From contig NZ_CP060707.1 in NCBI RefSeq assembly GCF_003048675.2, forward strand, positions 1,736,001 through 1,800,000: 64,000 nt of DNA. Direction: 5' to 3'. A model generated the notes under the pieces. It was not told the DNA's origin and did not search any database. It saw nothing but the letters and a program-made list of their open reading frames with translations. Each line of letters begins with the position of its first letter. Within the stretch, counting starts at the first letter, position 1. A program made the position numbers and the translations under genes. This stretch comes from Campylobacter concisus (lineage in GTDB: Bacteria; Campylobacterota; Campylobacteria; Campylobacterales; Campylobacteraceae). This document shows, one piece after another, positions 55,486 to 64,000 of the stretch.

Positions 55486-56985
55486 ATGAGTTTTCGTATT
55501 AACACAAACGTAAACGCACTTAACACACACGCTAACGCAGTTAGCAACAACGTTGACCTATCTAAGTCACTTAACAAACTTAGTTCTGGTCTTAGAATTC
55601 AAACAGCTGCAGATGACGCTTCAGGTCTATCTATCGCAGATAGCTTAAGAAGCCAAGCTTCAGCTCTAGGTCAAGCTATTGCAAATGGTAATGATGCTAT
55701 TGGTATCATCCAAGTTGCCGACAAAGCTATGGACGAGCAGTTAAAAGTTCTTGACACTATCAAGACTAAAGCTACTCAATCAGCTCAAGACGGCCAAACA
55801 ACTCAATCACGCCAAGCATTGCAAGCTGATATCGTTCGTCTAATGGAGGAGCTTGACAATATCGGTAACACTACTTCATTTAACGGTCAGCAACTACTAA
55901 ACGGAACATTCTCTAATAAAGAGTTCCAAATAGGCGCTTACTCAAACCAAACTGTTAAAGCAAGTATTGGTGCGACTACATCTGACAAGATCGGTCTTAC
56001 ACGTTTTGAGAGTTCAAAACTACTAACTGGTACAGATAAAGTTAGCCTTAAATTCTTAAGCGTTGATGGTGTAAATGATATTAGTATAGCTTCTACTAAG
56101 ATATCAACTGGTCTTGGAACTGGTGTTGGTAAATTAGCAGAAAATATCAATAAAACATCTGATAAGACAGGCATTAGAGCTACATTTGATGTAACTAGAA
56201 CTATGTCAACTTCTATAGTAAGCGTATCTATCAAAAGCTTTGCTATCAACGGCGTTAAAATCGGCGACCTTGATGTAAAAGAAAACGATAGCAACGGCGC
56301 ACTAGTAAATGCGATCAACGCTGTTAAAGATCAAACAGGTGTTGAAGCTTCTATCAATACAGAAGGTAAAATGGTTCTAACAAGCCGTGACGGTCGTGCG
56401 TTTAGCGTTTCAGGTGATAACATCTCAAAAGCAATCGGTATGAAAAAAGACCAAGTTTTCGTTGGTCGTATCAACCTTGTTCGCCTTGATGGTAGAGATA
56501 TCAAACTATCTGCAAAAGGCGCAGCTGGCGGTGATGCTCTAAAACTAGAGTCAGAAGCTTTCTCAGCAAAAGGTGGTGCTCAAGCTTCAGTTGCTTTAAG
56601 AGATGTAAGAGGTCAAATAGACGGCAAACTAGCTAGTGCTATGGGCTTCCAAAGAATGACTAAAGTGCTTACAGTAGCTCAATCAGCTGGTGTAATGACA
56701 CTAAAAGGCGCAATGGCTGTTATGGACATCGCTGAGTCAGCTCAAAAAACACTTGATCAAGTTCGTTCAGACCTTGGTTCAGTTCAAAACCAACTTCAAG
56801 CTACAGTTAACAACATCACTGTAACTCAAGTTAACGTAAAATCAGCAGAATCACAAATCAGGGACGTAGATTTTGCTAGCGAGTCTGCTAACTTCTCAAA
56901 ACATAACATCCTAGCTCAATCAGGTGCTTATGCTATGAGTCAAGCAAACAGCGTTCAACAAAACGTAATGAAACTTCTACAATAA
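55486..56985 (+). CDS. flaA: Flagellin
   Basis: 499 residues. Conserved D0/D1 ends are intact: [19 protein letters not shown] and [22 protein letters not shown] at the N-terminus; [26 protein letters not shown], then [10 protein letters not shown] at the C-terminus. The central 170-370 part is the variable surface domain, rich in Ser/Thr that are the usual O-glycosylation sites in Campylobacter. A convergent nonulosonate cluster makes the sugar. No second flagellin gene is adjacent, in contrast to the flaA-flaB tandem of C. jejuni. Confidence 0.96.
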   Translation: MSFRINTNVNALNTHANAVSNNVDLSKSLNKLSSGLRIQTAADDASGLSIADSLRSQASALGQAIANGNDAIGIIQVADKAMDEQLKVLDTIKTKATQSAQDGQTTQSRQALQADIVRLMEELDNIGNTTSFNGQQLLNGTFSNKEFQIGAYSNQTVKASIGATTSDKIGLTRFESSKLLTGTDKVSLKFLSVDGVNDISIASTKISTGLGTGVGKLAENINKTSDKTGIRATFDVTRTMSTSIVSVSIKSFAINGVKIGDLDVKENDSNGALVNAINAVKDQTGVEASINTEGKMVLTSRDGRAFSVSGDNISKAIGMKKDQVFVGRINLVRLDGRDIKLSAKGAAGGDALKLESEAFSAKGGAQASVALRDVRGQIDGKLASAMGFQRMTKVLTVAQSAGVMTLKGAMAVMDIAESAQKTLDQVRSDLGSVQNQLQATVNNITVTQVNVKSAESQIRDVDFASESANFSKHNILAQSGAYAMSQANSVQQNVMKLLQ

Positions 56986-57014
56986 CGTAGCTAGTTAAAT
57001 TAAGTTTTAAATAG

Positions 57015-57037
57015 GGCTTTGTTGCAGTAGCAAAGCC
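57015..57037 (+). terminator. Weak hairpin after flagellin
   Basis: GGCTTTG and CAAAGCC separated by a nine-base loop, 30 bases after the flagellin stop. No U tract follows, so it may protect the mRNA 3' end rather than terminate. Confidence 0.45.
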
Positions 57038-57075
57038 TTAATGTGTTAATGCTTTTACAATACGCAAACCCCCAG

Positions 57076-57100
57076 CCCCAAAGCTAGTCTTTGGGGTTTT
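57076..57100 (+). terminator. Intrinsic terminator of flagellin
   Basis: Perfect 8-bp stem CCCCAAAG/CTTTGGGG with a five-base loop (CTAGT) and TTTT directly after. A strong rho-independent terminator for the highly expressed flagellin mRNA. Confidence 0.85.
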
Positions 57101-57207
57101 AGATATTTTTCCATATTAAGTTAAATTGTAAAAATAGAAAAATTATAGATAGCAAGCTCTCGCTTGGTAAAATTTAGTATGAGAAAAAGTGCGTATAAAA
57201 AGCGATA

Positions 57208-57243
57208 TATAAATTTATCTAGCTTAGACTAGATAAATTTATA
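57208..57243. terminator. Bidirectional hairpin between flagellin and the Leg cluster
   Basis: A 15-bp perfect stem built around TAAATTTATCTAG with a six-base loop CTTAGA. It lies 18 bases after the ptmA stop on the minus strand and probably ends the Leg operon. Confidence 0.65.
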
Positions 57244-57260
57244 CTATTTTATTTATATTT

Positions 57261-58031
57261 TTATAGGCTAAAGCCATCATCAACTACGATATTTTGTCCA
57301 TTTAGATATTTTGAAGAGTCACTTAGCAGATACACCAAAGCCCCACATATATCATTTGCGTCAAGCATGCCTTTTGTGCCACATCTCTTTTTATATTGGC
57401 TTAAAAATGGCTCAGGCTGTCCGTCCAAAATCCCTCCAGGACTTATGGCATTCACGCGGATATTATCTTTTTTAAACATCTTTGCCATATATTTTGTCAT
57501 ACCAAGAAGGCCGTGTTTTACGACTGTGTATTCGACTGGAGAGTGCATATTTGTCCCCTCATATGTCTCAAAGGCAGGCGCTCCGATACCTTGAATGGAT
57601 GAGATGTTTATGATATTACCATGACCTTGCCTTAAAAAATACCTGATGAAATTTTGTGAGATATTAAAGTATCCGCCAAGATGTAAATTTAAAAAGGCAT
57701 TAAAATCATCCATGTCGATCTCAAAAAATTTCTTACCGTAATTTTTACTTTTTGGATAGGCATTATTCACTAGTGCATCTATGTGACCATATTTTGAATG
57801 CAAGAAATTTATAGCTTCATTGATAGAATTTGCATCACTGATATCAATTTGCAAAACCTCGATCCTCGCATCTTTTTGCGCGCTTGTAATCTCATCTTTT
57901 AATAAATTTGCTCTTTTTGTATCGACCTCTGCTATCACACCAACTCCGTTTTGGCCAGCAATCGCTCTTATAAAAGCGCTTCCTATCCTACCAGCTCCCC
58001 CTGTAACTACTACAACCTTATCTGTTAGCAT
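57261..58031 (-). CDS. ptmA: SDR-family oxidoreductase of the legionaminic acid cluster (PtmA-like)
   Basis: 256 residues. NAD(P)-binding VVVTGGAGRIGSAF, the active-site ISSIQG...YTVVKHG (YxxxK) and the ISPGGI loop of classical short-chain dehydrogenases. It matches PtmA of the C. jejuni Leg pathway, involved in supply of the GlcN precursor. It overlaps ptmB by 14 bases; last gene of the operon. Confidence 0.85.
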   Translation of the reverse strand: MLTDKVVVVTGGAGRIGSAFIRAIAGQNGVGVIAEVDTKRANLLKDEITSAQKDARIEVLQIDISDANSINEAINFLHSKYGHIDALVNNAYPKSKNYGKKFFEIDMDDFNAFLNLHLGGYFNISQNFIRYFLRQGHGNIINISSIQGIGAPAFETYEGTNMHSPVEYTVVKHGLLGMTKYMAKMFKKDNIRVNAISPGGILDGQPEPFLSQYKKRCGTKGMLDANDICGALVYLLSDSSKYLNGQNIVVDDGFSL

Positions 58032-58725
58032 TTTTTTCCTTCATTAAAAACTCTACAAATTTAAAATCAAGCTCACAATCTATATCGATCGATCTATCTT
58101 CATCCATCACATAAAGTCCGGTTTTTGATAAAAATAAAGTGTCATTATTTAGCAAAACTTCACGCTTCCAGATGTAAATAGAAGCGTTCATATCATAAGT
58201 CTTTGGTGCATCTTGACGGCATAAAATAGCATTTGGTAAAGTTTTTGCTAGCGCTACATGTCCATCTGGATAAATTTCAACTAAATTAAAATATGGACTT
58301 CTTCTGCTTGGCATAGCGGTTATTAAGTTGTCATTATCATCACGCAAAAACTGCTCAAAAGAATTTGTTATATCGCTTACATCACGAAGTGGAGATGTAG
58401 CATCAAGGTCGATTTCGTAGTCAAATTTACGTCCATAATGTTCCTCACTCTTTAAAAAAACATCTTTTATAACATCAAGCTTTCCTGCTGTATCACTAGC
58501 CATAGTAGCATCTCTTTTAAAAAAGACCTCCGCACCGTACTTTACAGCTGCTTCTGCTATCAGGTCGCTATCTGTGCTAATAACTATATGTTCAAACAAA
58601 TTTGATGCTATTGCCTGCTCTATGGTGTGAGCTATAAGTGGCTTGCCGCAAAGCTCGCGCACATTTTTGCCCTTTACTCCCTTACTACCGCCTCTTGCGC
58701 ATATCGTACATAAAACATTACTCAT
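58018..58725 (-). CDS. ptmB: CMP-legionaminic acid synthetase (acylneuraminate cytidylyltransferase)
   Basis: 235 residues. The NTP-binding CTICARGGSKGVKGKNVREL opens the chain; RDATMASDTAG and LDATSPLR are conserved in CMP-sugar synthetases. It activates the nonulosonate with CTP before transfer to flagellin (LegF/PtmB role). Overlaps ptmF by eight bases. Confidence 0.9.
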   Translation of the reverse strand: MSNVLCTICARGGSKGVKGKNVRELCGKPLIAHTIEQAIASNLFEHIVISTDSDLIAEAAVKYGAEVFFKRDATMASDTAGKLDVIKDVFLKSEEHYGRKFDYEIDLDATSPLRDVSDITNSFEQFLRDDNDNLITAMPSRRSPYFNLVEIYPDGHVALAKTLPNAILCRQDAPKTYDMNASIYIWKREVLLNNDTLFLSKTGLYVMDEDRSIDIDCELDFKFVEFLMKEKNANR

Positions 58726-59620
58726 TGTTTTGCCTTTGAATTTGATCTATCGCGTCCATCACATCTAGCCCCTCATCAAAGCTACAAATATATCTTTGCT
58801 CACCCAAAACATCTTTATGCATAGCTAAAAACATCTCGTTTCTTGCCAAATTTGGCATATTTAAAATTTGCTTACTACTATCTTGCTTAGTAAGTGTGCC
58901 TGCCATAAAGTCAAGCTCATATGTAGAGCCTTCGCACTCCACACGCAAGCTTCTATGTGTGATATGGCTTAGATAGTCAATGCTTACATTTACTATGGCA
59001 TCCATTTTTGTCTTACCAAAAATCATACATAGATCATCGCTTGTTATCTCTAAATTTGAAATTTTACCTTGAAAGCTCATTAGGTTTTCAAATTTGCCAC
59101 ATAACCACATAGCATAGTCTAGCTCATGGCTAAGATCTAGCAAGACGCCACCACCTTTTTCTTTGCTAGCACTATAGCATCTTCTATAATCGCCACTTCG
59201 CCAGCTTGGTAGATACTGACCGCAATTGGCATTTAGATATAAAATTTTCTCGTTTTTTAAAAACTCTTTTAGCTGTTGCAACAATGGATGAAACCTTAGC
59301 ACATAACCTACAAAAATTTTATTATTTTTGGGCGTGAATTTATATTTTTTTTCAAACAATGGCTTTTCACAAAGTATGATCTTGCCACTCACTCTTTCAT
59401 CTATAAATTTCAAATTTTCTAGATGTAAAAATGTGGGAGTTGCTATGACGAAGTAGTCAAACTTATCTAAATTTGAGACCTCTTCTAAGTTTTTATAGCA
59501 CACTTTACCAGCCACATCCTGGCTAGTAACTAGGCAAATTTCATCTATCTGTACTAAAGTCTCTAAGACCTCGCAGTGTCTTTTGCCGATTGAACCGTAG
59601 CCTATAACAAGAGCTTTCAT
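58718..59620 (-). CDS. ptmF: Gfo/Idh/MocA-family oxidoreductase (PtmF-like)
   Basis: 300 residues. Rossmann motif ALVIGYGSIGKRH, then FVIATPTFLHLEN, CEKPLFEKKY and KGGGVLLDLSHELD of the family. In the C. jejuni Leg cluster the same type (PtmF) sits between PtmE and PtmB and is thought to help make the starting amino sugar. Its substrate here is inferred. Confidence 0.85.
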   Translation of the reverse strand: MKALVIGYGSIGKRHCEVLETLVQIDEICLVTSQDVAGKVCYKNLEEVSNLDKFDYFVIATPTFLHLENLKFIDERVSGKIILCEKPLFEKKYKFTPKNNKIFVGYVLRFHPLLQQLKEFLKNEKILYLNANCGQYLPSWRSGDYRRCYSASKEKGGGVLLDLSHELDYAMWLCGKFENLMSFQGKISNLEITSDDLCMIFGKTKMDAIVNVSIDYLSHITHRSLRVECEGSTYELDFMAGTLTKQDSSKQILNMPNLARNEMFLAMHKDVLGEQRYICSFDEGLDVMDAIDQIQRQNNE

Positions 59621-59633
59621 CTAAAATATCTCA

Positions 59634-60680
59634 TTAAAATATCTTTGCATATTCTTCATTTGCCTTTTGATACTCTTCAAGACGTCCTATGTCTATCCAA
59701 TACTCATGTATCGGAAAGGAGATTACATTTTTGTCTTGAGCTATCGCCTTTTCAAAGAGTGTAGGCATATCATAAAACTCATCTTGTGGAATTAGATCTA
59801 AAATTTCAGGTGAGAGCATATATATCCCAGCACTTACAAAAAATTTCTGCACTGGTTTTTCTGCGATAGCAGTTATTTTATTATCATTCATCTTTACCAC
59901 GCCGTAAGGTACCTCATAGTCATACTCTCTGACGCACATTGTAGCTGTGGCTTTATGTAGCGTGTGATAGTTAAAAATGTGCTCGAAATTTACATTTGTA
60001 AGAAGATCGCCGTTCATAACAAAAAATGGCTCACTTGGACGCTCTTTTAGCAAGCTTAACGCCCCTGCTGTACCCATCCTTTTTTGCTCTAAAACATAGT
60101 CGATATTTACGCCAAATTCTTTTCCGTCGCCAAAATAGTCTCTAATGATGCTTGCATTAAAATTTACGCACATCGTGATATTTACAAAGCCATACTCTGC
60201 AAATTTCTCGACTATCGTCTGAAGGATCGGCTTGTTTCCAACCTTTAGCATCGGCTTTGGCGTATCTTGTGTGAGTGGTCTAAGTCTAGTGCCAAGGCCT
60301 CCTACCATTAGGATAACTCTATTTGTCTTGCCAACTGGCTTAATAATATCTTCGATGTCTTCTATGCCCACAAGCTTGCCAAGCTCGTCAACCAATGGAA
60401 TTTTATGAAGTTTTTTAGCAAGTGCTATCTTTAAAATAGACTCTTTCGTATCACCAACACTTGCTATACTTGGGCTCTTATGTACTACGAGGCTGACGCT
60501 ACTGTTTAGGTCTAGGCCATTTAGCAAACCACGCCTGATATCACCGTCTGTTACCGTACCTACTAGAGCGTCGTTTTCATCAACAACGATGGCTATTTGA
60601 AGCCCTCCGTTGTTAATAGTCTGTAAGGCATCTTTAATGGTTGAATTTATACTTAGTTTTATATCGTTTACTATTCTCAT
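59634..60680 (-). CDS. ptmE: CBS-domain sugar-nucleotidyltransferase (PtmE-like)
   Basis: 348 residues: two CBS motifs (about 1-118) joined to a nucleotidyltransferase (about 122-348) with ILMVGGLGTRLRPLTQDTPK and MNGDLLTNV. In C. jejuni PtmE uses GlcN-1-P and GTP to make GDP-GlcN, the entry to the GDP-linked legionaminic acid route. CBS domains may provide regulation. Overlaps the legG stop by four bases. Confidence 0.88.
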   Translation of the reverse strand: MRIVNDIKLSINSTIKDALQTINNGGLQIAIVVDENDALVGTVTDGDIRRGLLNGLDLNSSVSLVVHKSPSIASVGDTKESILKIALAKKLHKIPLVDELGKLVGIEDIEDIIKPVGKTNRVILMVGGLGTRLRPLTQDTPKPMLKVGNKPILQTIVEKFAEYGFVNITMCVNFNASIIRDYFGDGKEFGVNIDYVLEQKRMGTAGALSLLKERPSEPFFVMNGDLLTNVNFEHIFNYHTLHKATATMCVREYDYEVPYGVVKMNDNKITAIAEKPVQKFFVSAGIYMLSPEILDLIPQDEFYDMPTLFEKAIAQDKNVISFPIHEYWIDIGRLEEYQKANEEYAKIF

Positions 60681-61837
60681 TTTATACCTATATCATAAAA
60701 TTTCTTTTTCAAAATACCATCAAGCTTGATCTCTTTTAAAATTTTAACCATTTTTTTGCTTGGATTGCCACCATCATATGGGTTTATCGTATCTTTTAAA
60801 GTTTGCTCAAATTCTTTTGAATACGCTCTTTTGATAGCAGCTAAAATTTCTTCTTTAACAGGCCTAACGTCTATCACGCTGCTAGCTCGAGCACGTCCTT
60901 TTTGGCGGTCGCCTATATTTATGGTGGCCTTTTTAAAGCTTGGAACTTCCAAAAGGCCACTTGAGCTATTTCCTAAAACAATATCAACAAATTTTATCGC
61001 GCTTAGATATCTTAGCTGTCCAAGCGAGGCAAAAGCCACGGCTTTTTGTGAGTTTTCGCTCACATACTCATCTATCATTTTATTTATCACATCGCCATCT
61101 GTATCGCTATTTGCTTTTGTGAAGATAAAATTTGTTTCCTCTAGTTCATCAAGTGCTTTTAAGATCTCACCAAACTGCTCTCTTGCACTACTATTTTCAA
61201 GTGTCACCGGATGAAAAGTGATGAGGATATTTTTTTTAGCAAGCTTAAATTTTATAGACTTTTCAAACTCATCTTTGTTTAATAAATTTAGCTTTTTTAT
61301 ATTTTCTATGCCAGGGCCGCCGACATTAAATACTCTACTGGGCTCTTCGCCAAGCTGGATTATGCGGTTTGCATACTCATTTGTGGCTGCAAAATGTATA
61401 TGGCTCATCTTTGTTATACTGTGCCTAAAAGCCTCGTCAAATGCTCCTTGTGTGGTCTCGCCGCCATGGATATGCGCTATTGGTATCTGCATGATACTAG
61501 CGACACCTGCTACACCAAATATCTCATATCTATCACCAAGAAGCACTAGTATATCAGGCTTAAGCTCAGCTAATGCTGGAGCAAATTTTTCATAAACTAT
61601 TGCCATCTCAGCGCAAATATCAAGACTTGTATGAGAACTACTTAAAATTTCTATCTTTTTATCTATCTTAAATTCTTTTTCTATCTCTTTGTATGTTAGT
61701 CCAAACTCAGGACTTAGGTGCATGCCAGTAACAATAAACTGAAGCTTAAGCTCACTATCTGCCTCGATCTCTTTTAAGAGCCAGTAAAGCAGGCCATATT
61801 CAGCTCTGGTGCTTGTCACTACACAAATTTTTCTCAT
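60677..61837 (-). CDS. legG: Hydrolysing nucleotide-sugar 2-epimerase (NeuC/LegG type)
   Basis: 386 residues. Family motifs TSTRAEYGLLYWLL, GDRYEIFGVA (about 96-105), IPIAHIHGGETTQGAFDE and GNSSSGLLEVP. In the Leg pathway it releases 2,4-diacetamido-2,4,6-trideoxymannose from the GDP-sugar. Overlaps legI by four bases and ptmE by four. Confidence 0.92.
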   Translation of the reverse strand: MRKICVVTSTRAEYGLLYWLLKEIEADSELKLQFIVTGMHLSPEFGLTYKEIEKEFKIDKKIEILSSSHTSLDICAEMAIVYEKFAPALAELKPDILVLLGDRYEIFGVAGVASIMQIPIAHIHGGETTQGAFDEAFRHSITKMSHIHFAATNEYANRIIQLGEEPSRVFNVGGPGIENIKKLNLLNKDEFEKSIKFKLAKKNILITFHPVTLENSSAREQFGEILKALDELEETNFIFTKANSDTDGDVINKMIDEYVSENSQKAVAFASLGQLRYLSAIKFVDIVLGNSSSGLLEVPSFKKATINIGDRQKGRARASSVIDVRPVKEEILAAIKRAYSKEFEQTLKDTINPYDGGNPSKKMVKILKEIKLDGILKKKFYDIGIK

Positions 61838-62835
61838 ATCAGTTCATCTTGTTTATAGTCTTTTTGTGAAATTTGCCCGATTACCTCATCCCACCTCATA
61901 GGATTTATGCCGTCTCCTGGACGTTTTACGCAGATATTTTGCTCGCTAAAAATTTCACCCTTTTTTATATCTCGTTTTGCCACGATAGACTTTCTAGCTA
62001 TTTTGATATTTTCACTTTCGCTTTTGCTAAAGTGTTTTAGTCCGTCTCCAAGCGCTAGTTCGATATTTCTAATGCCCCTAATCATAGCCGTTAGCTCGTC
62101 TGGCTCAAGACTAGCCTTGTGATCAGGTCCAAGCAGGCTCTTATCAAGCGTAAAGTGCTTTTCTATGATCTTTGCGCCCATGGCAACCGCTGCGATATCA
62201 ACCTCGATACCAAGCGTATGATCGCTATATCCGACCTCAAGCCCAAAGGCATTTTTAAGAGTTATCATCGCCTTTAAATTTACATCCTTCATCGGCGTTG
62301 GGTACTGCGTATTTGCATGTAGAAGGCTTATGTTTTCCCGTTTTGTACCGCTTTTTACAAGCGCTTCTATCGCAGCTTCCACCTCGCCTAAATTTGTCAT
62401 GCCAGTTGAGAGAATGATCTTTTTATTAAGCCCACCTATCTGCCTAAGATAAGGTAAATTTGTTATCTCGCCACTTGGGATCTTAAATGTGCTAAGCCCC
62501 AACTCATCAAGAAGCTTTATGCTGTCGCTATCAAAAGGAGTTGAGAGAAAAGTGATATTTTTTTGCTTGCAGTAGGCTATAAGCTCTTTATGCGTGTTCT
62601 CATCTAGCTCAAGCTTTTTTATCATCTCAAACTGGCTTTCATTTTTATCGGTAGTTTCTTTTTGATAGCTAGCCTTTTGCGCGTTTTTTGAAACAAGATT
62701 TTGAGCCTTAAAGGTTTGAAATTTCACTGCATCAGCGCCAGCTTTGGCTGCTACATCGATCAGTTTTTTAGCTAAATTTATATCGCCATTGTGATTAACC
62801 CCGGCCTCAGCTATGATAAAAACCATATTTGACAT
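61834..62835 (-). CDS. legI: Legionaminic acid synthase (NeuB/LegI type)
   Basis: 333 residues. NeuB barrel with IIAEAGVNHNGD, VKFQTFKAQNL, STPFDSDS, KIPSGEITN and SDHTLG; a C-terminal SAF/antifreeze-like domain (about 275-333). It condenses the 6-deoxy sugar with PEP to the nine-carbon acid. I start at the ATG at 62835 with AAGGA upstream; a TTG one codon earlier is possible. Confidence 0.92.
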   Translation of the reverse strand: MSNMVFIIAEAGVNHNGDINLAKKLIDVAAKAGADAVKFQTFKAQNLVSKNAQKASYQKETTDKNESQFEMIKKLELDENTHKELIAYCKQKNITFLSTPFDSDSIKLLDELGLSTFKIPSGEITNLPYLRQIGGLNKKIILSTGMTNLGEVEAAIEALVKSGTKRENISLLHANTQYPTPMKDVNLKAMITLKNAFGLEVGYSDHTLGIEVDIAAVAMGAKIIEKHFTLDKSLLGPDHKASLEPDELTAMIRGIRNIELALGDGLKHFSKSESENIKIARKSIVAKRDIKKGEIFSEQNICVKRPGDGINPMRWDEVIGQISQKDYKQDELI

Positions 62836-62859
62836 CAAATTTCCTTTAAAATGCTAGTT

Positions 62860-63471
62860 TTACGCCTTTATAAAAGCGTTTTTCTCCAAGCTTCTCATCA
62901 CGCTAGTTCCGCCACCTATGATAGAATTTTCGCCTATCACGATATACTCTTTGCTGGTTGCATTGCTACCAAAGAATGTCCCATCTTGCACGACAACGCC
63001 ACCATTTACCACACTTGCTGTTGAGATATGGCAATGATCGCCGATAGTTGCGTCATGCTCCACAAGCGCCTTTGTATTTATGATGCAGTTTTTGCCAACA
63101 CTTGCACCAGCGTTGATCAAGGCATGATGCATCACCACGCTTCCCTCACCTACACATGCATGCTTTGAGAGATATGCAAGTGGCGAGACTATGGTTGGAA
63201 GTATAAAACCTATCTCTTTTAGTAGCGCAAATAGCCTTTTTCTAGGCTCGCTACTTTTTATCTGACCAACCGTCACCACAGCATTTTTGCATGATGTAAA
63301 AACCTCAGCCAGATCATCATCGCTACCGATGATCTCATAGCCAAGCACCTTTTTGCCAATATTTTCTGCCGTATCTATGATACCAATTATATTAAATTTA
63401 GCCTCGCTCTCGATGACATCTATTACACTTTTGCAGTGCCCGCCACCACCCACTAAAACTATATCTTGCAC
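62860..63471 (-). CDS. legH: Sugar O/N-acetyltransferase with PglD-like fold (LegH role)
   Basis: 203 residues. N-terminal Rossmann-like VLVGGGGHCKSVIDVI and a left-handed beta-helix of hexapeptide repeats (about 95-195: ACVGEGSVV, ASVGKNCIIN, ATIGDHCHIS). This is the NeuD/PglD/LegH acyltransferase. In the cluster it should N-acetylate C4 of the amino sugar. The start is a GTG at 63471, two bases after legC. Confidence 0.87.
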   Translation of the reverse strand: MQDIVLVGGGGHCKSVIDVIESEAKFNIIGIIDTAENIGKKVLGYEIIGSDDDLAEVFTSCKNAVVTVGQIKSSEPRKRLFALLKEIGFILPTIVSPLAYLSKHACVGEGSVVMHHALINAGASVGKNCIINTKALVEHDATIGDHCHISTASVVNGGVVVQDGTFFGSNATSKEYIVIGENSIIGGGTSVMRSLEKNAFIKA

Positions 63472-63473
63472 GG

Positions 63474-64000
63474 CTAAACTCTTGCGCTACTTGGGATATT
63501 TACTATCCTATCACTTAGAAATTTAGCATTTTTTAGCTCATCTCTTTGGCAGTCTTTAAACATATCAAGCTCGTTCATGAGCTGCCAGATAGGGCGCGTA
63601 AAAACACCATTTTCATTACTAAATTTCAAAAACTCATCTCGCTTTTCACGGCTTTCAAAGAGCACTGCATTTAGCCAAAAATTTGACCTAGCGTCAGCTG
63701 GCTCATCTATAAATTTCACATCATCAAATTTAGCAAAATACTCTTTATAGATCATCGCAAGCTCGCGTTTGCTCTTTAAAAATAGCTCCAAATTTTCAAG
63801 CTGCGCCACAAGAAGGGCCGCATTTAAATTTGGCAGGCGGTAGTTGTAGCCGATCTCGCTGTGACGATACTCAAAAGGATGTGGCACTTTGGCGGTTGTA
63901 GTGATAAATTTAGCGTGCCTTGCTATCTCCTCGTCGTTTGTGACGATAGCTCCGCCACCTCCGCTTGTGACGATCTTATTGCCATTAAAGCTCATCGCTG
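63474..64000 (-). CDS. legC: DegT/DnrJ/EryC1 aminotransferase (LegC role), partial
   Basis: About 175 residues from the C-terminal part; the frame is open to the window edge, so the N-terminus is beyond 64000. The PLP-lysine loop SFNGNK...TSGGGGAIVTND is at the very edge, followed by GYNYRLPNLNAALLVAQLE of the family. It makes the 4-amino sugar before LegH. LegB dehydratase is expected just outside. Confidence 0.85.
   Translation of the reverse strand, partial: AMSFNGNKIVTSGGGGAIVTNDEEIARHAKFITTTAKVPHPFEYRHSEIGYNYRLPNLNAALLVAQLENLELFLKSKRELAMIYKEYFAKFDDVKFIDEPADARSNFWLNAVLFESREKRDEFLKFSNENGVFTRPIWQLMNELDMFKDCQRDELKNAKFLSDRIVNIPSSARV

Noticed and set aside
60726-61595. Plus-strand frames opposite legG
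   Set aside because: Hydrophobic shadow frames of the minus-strand enzyme, with no supporting start signals.

Overview
The window looks like a chromosomal segment of a Campylobacter species. Gene content and order match known Campylobacter neighbourhoods: tautomerase-bcp, ilvE next to an SPFH gene, fliQ-murB, recA-eno-(DivIC-like)-cgpA, mobA/pldA near an NFACT gene, mlaA-mlaC-RND, modA-Mop-modC-modB, and a Leg/Ptm sugar cluster beside flagellin. The menaquinone gene is of the futalosine (MqnD) type, the DNA is AT-rich, and genes are tightly packed with many ATGA or TAATG overlaps. I think of a C. concisus-like, respiratory, asaccharolytic species rather than C. jejuni, but this is inference from gene content only. 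I see no complete insertion sequence, prophage, CRISPR array or rRNA operon.

Layout. 1-12.5 kb: a nickel/peptide-type binding protein (partial), a very large AsmA/DUF748 protein, a small oxidoreductive and envelope set (tautomerase, Bcp, a phosphoethanolamine transferase, DsbA), ilvE, an SPFH protein, hisIE and a pair of DUF2393 membrane proteins. 12.6-22.5 kb: accBC, a decayed ABC permease fragment, pncB, mqnD, fliQ, murB, recA, eno, a DivIC-like gene and the CgpA-like glycoprotein. 22.5-22.9 kb holds the orphan C-terminal tail of a XerH-type recombinase. 22.9-31 kb (minus strand): a tetrathionate-reductase-like pair ttrB-ttrA, a glycerate transporter/kinase pair, pldA and mobA. 31-38 kb: a SemiSWEET, an orphan membrane-anchored protein, leuC, a chemoreceptor, NFACT, tRNA-Sec and a BON lipoprotein. 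38-46 kb: mlaA-mlaC-RND lipid transport (minus) divergent from modE-modA-Mop-modC-modB (plus). 46-55 kb: peroxiredoxin, a methyltransferase with a regulatory domain, lipoprotein, cysQ, gltA, a CPA2 antiporter, an LRR protein and topA. 55-64 kb: flagellin with a sigma-28-like promoter, convergent with an eight-gene legionaminic-acid cluster that runs off the right edge.

How the genes fit together. Several pieces belong to a molybdenum economy: molybdate uptake and sensing (modE-A-Mop-C-B), cofactor maturation (mobA), a molybdopterin respiratory enzyme (TtrA) and tRNA-Sec, which in this group usually serves formate dehydrogenase. A second theme is surface modification: nonulosonate synthesis next to flagellin, a phosphoethanolamine transferase, and periplasmic proteins that carry the D/E-X-N-X-S/T N-glycosylation sequon (about eleven in the AsmA-like protein, four in the CgpA-like protein, a few in MlaA, RND, DsbA and the PEtN transferase).

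The most useful second-look items are the sequon-dense AsmA-like protein, the two gene remnants (ModB-type permease and XerH tail), the apparent CTG start of modE, TtrBA without a visible membrane anchor, the cysteine-free PEtN transferase catalytic domain, and the PKMT-like methyltransferase. I found no clearly novel multi-gene system; the best candidates are variants of known ones.
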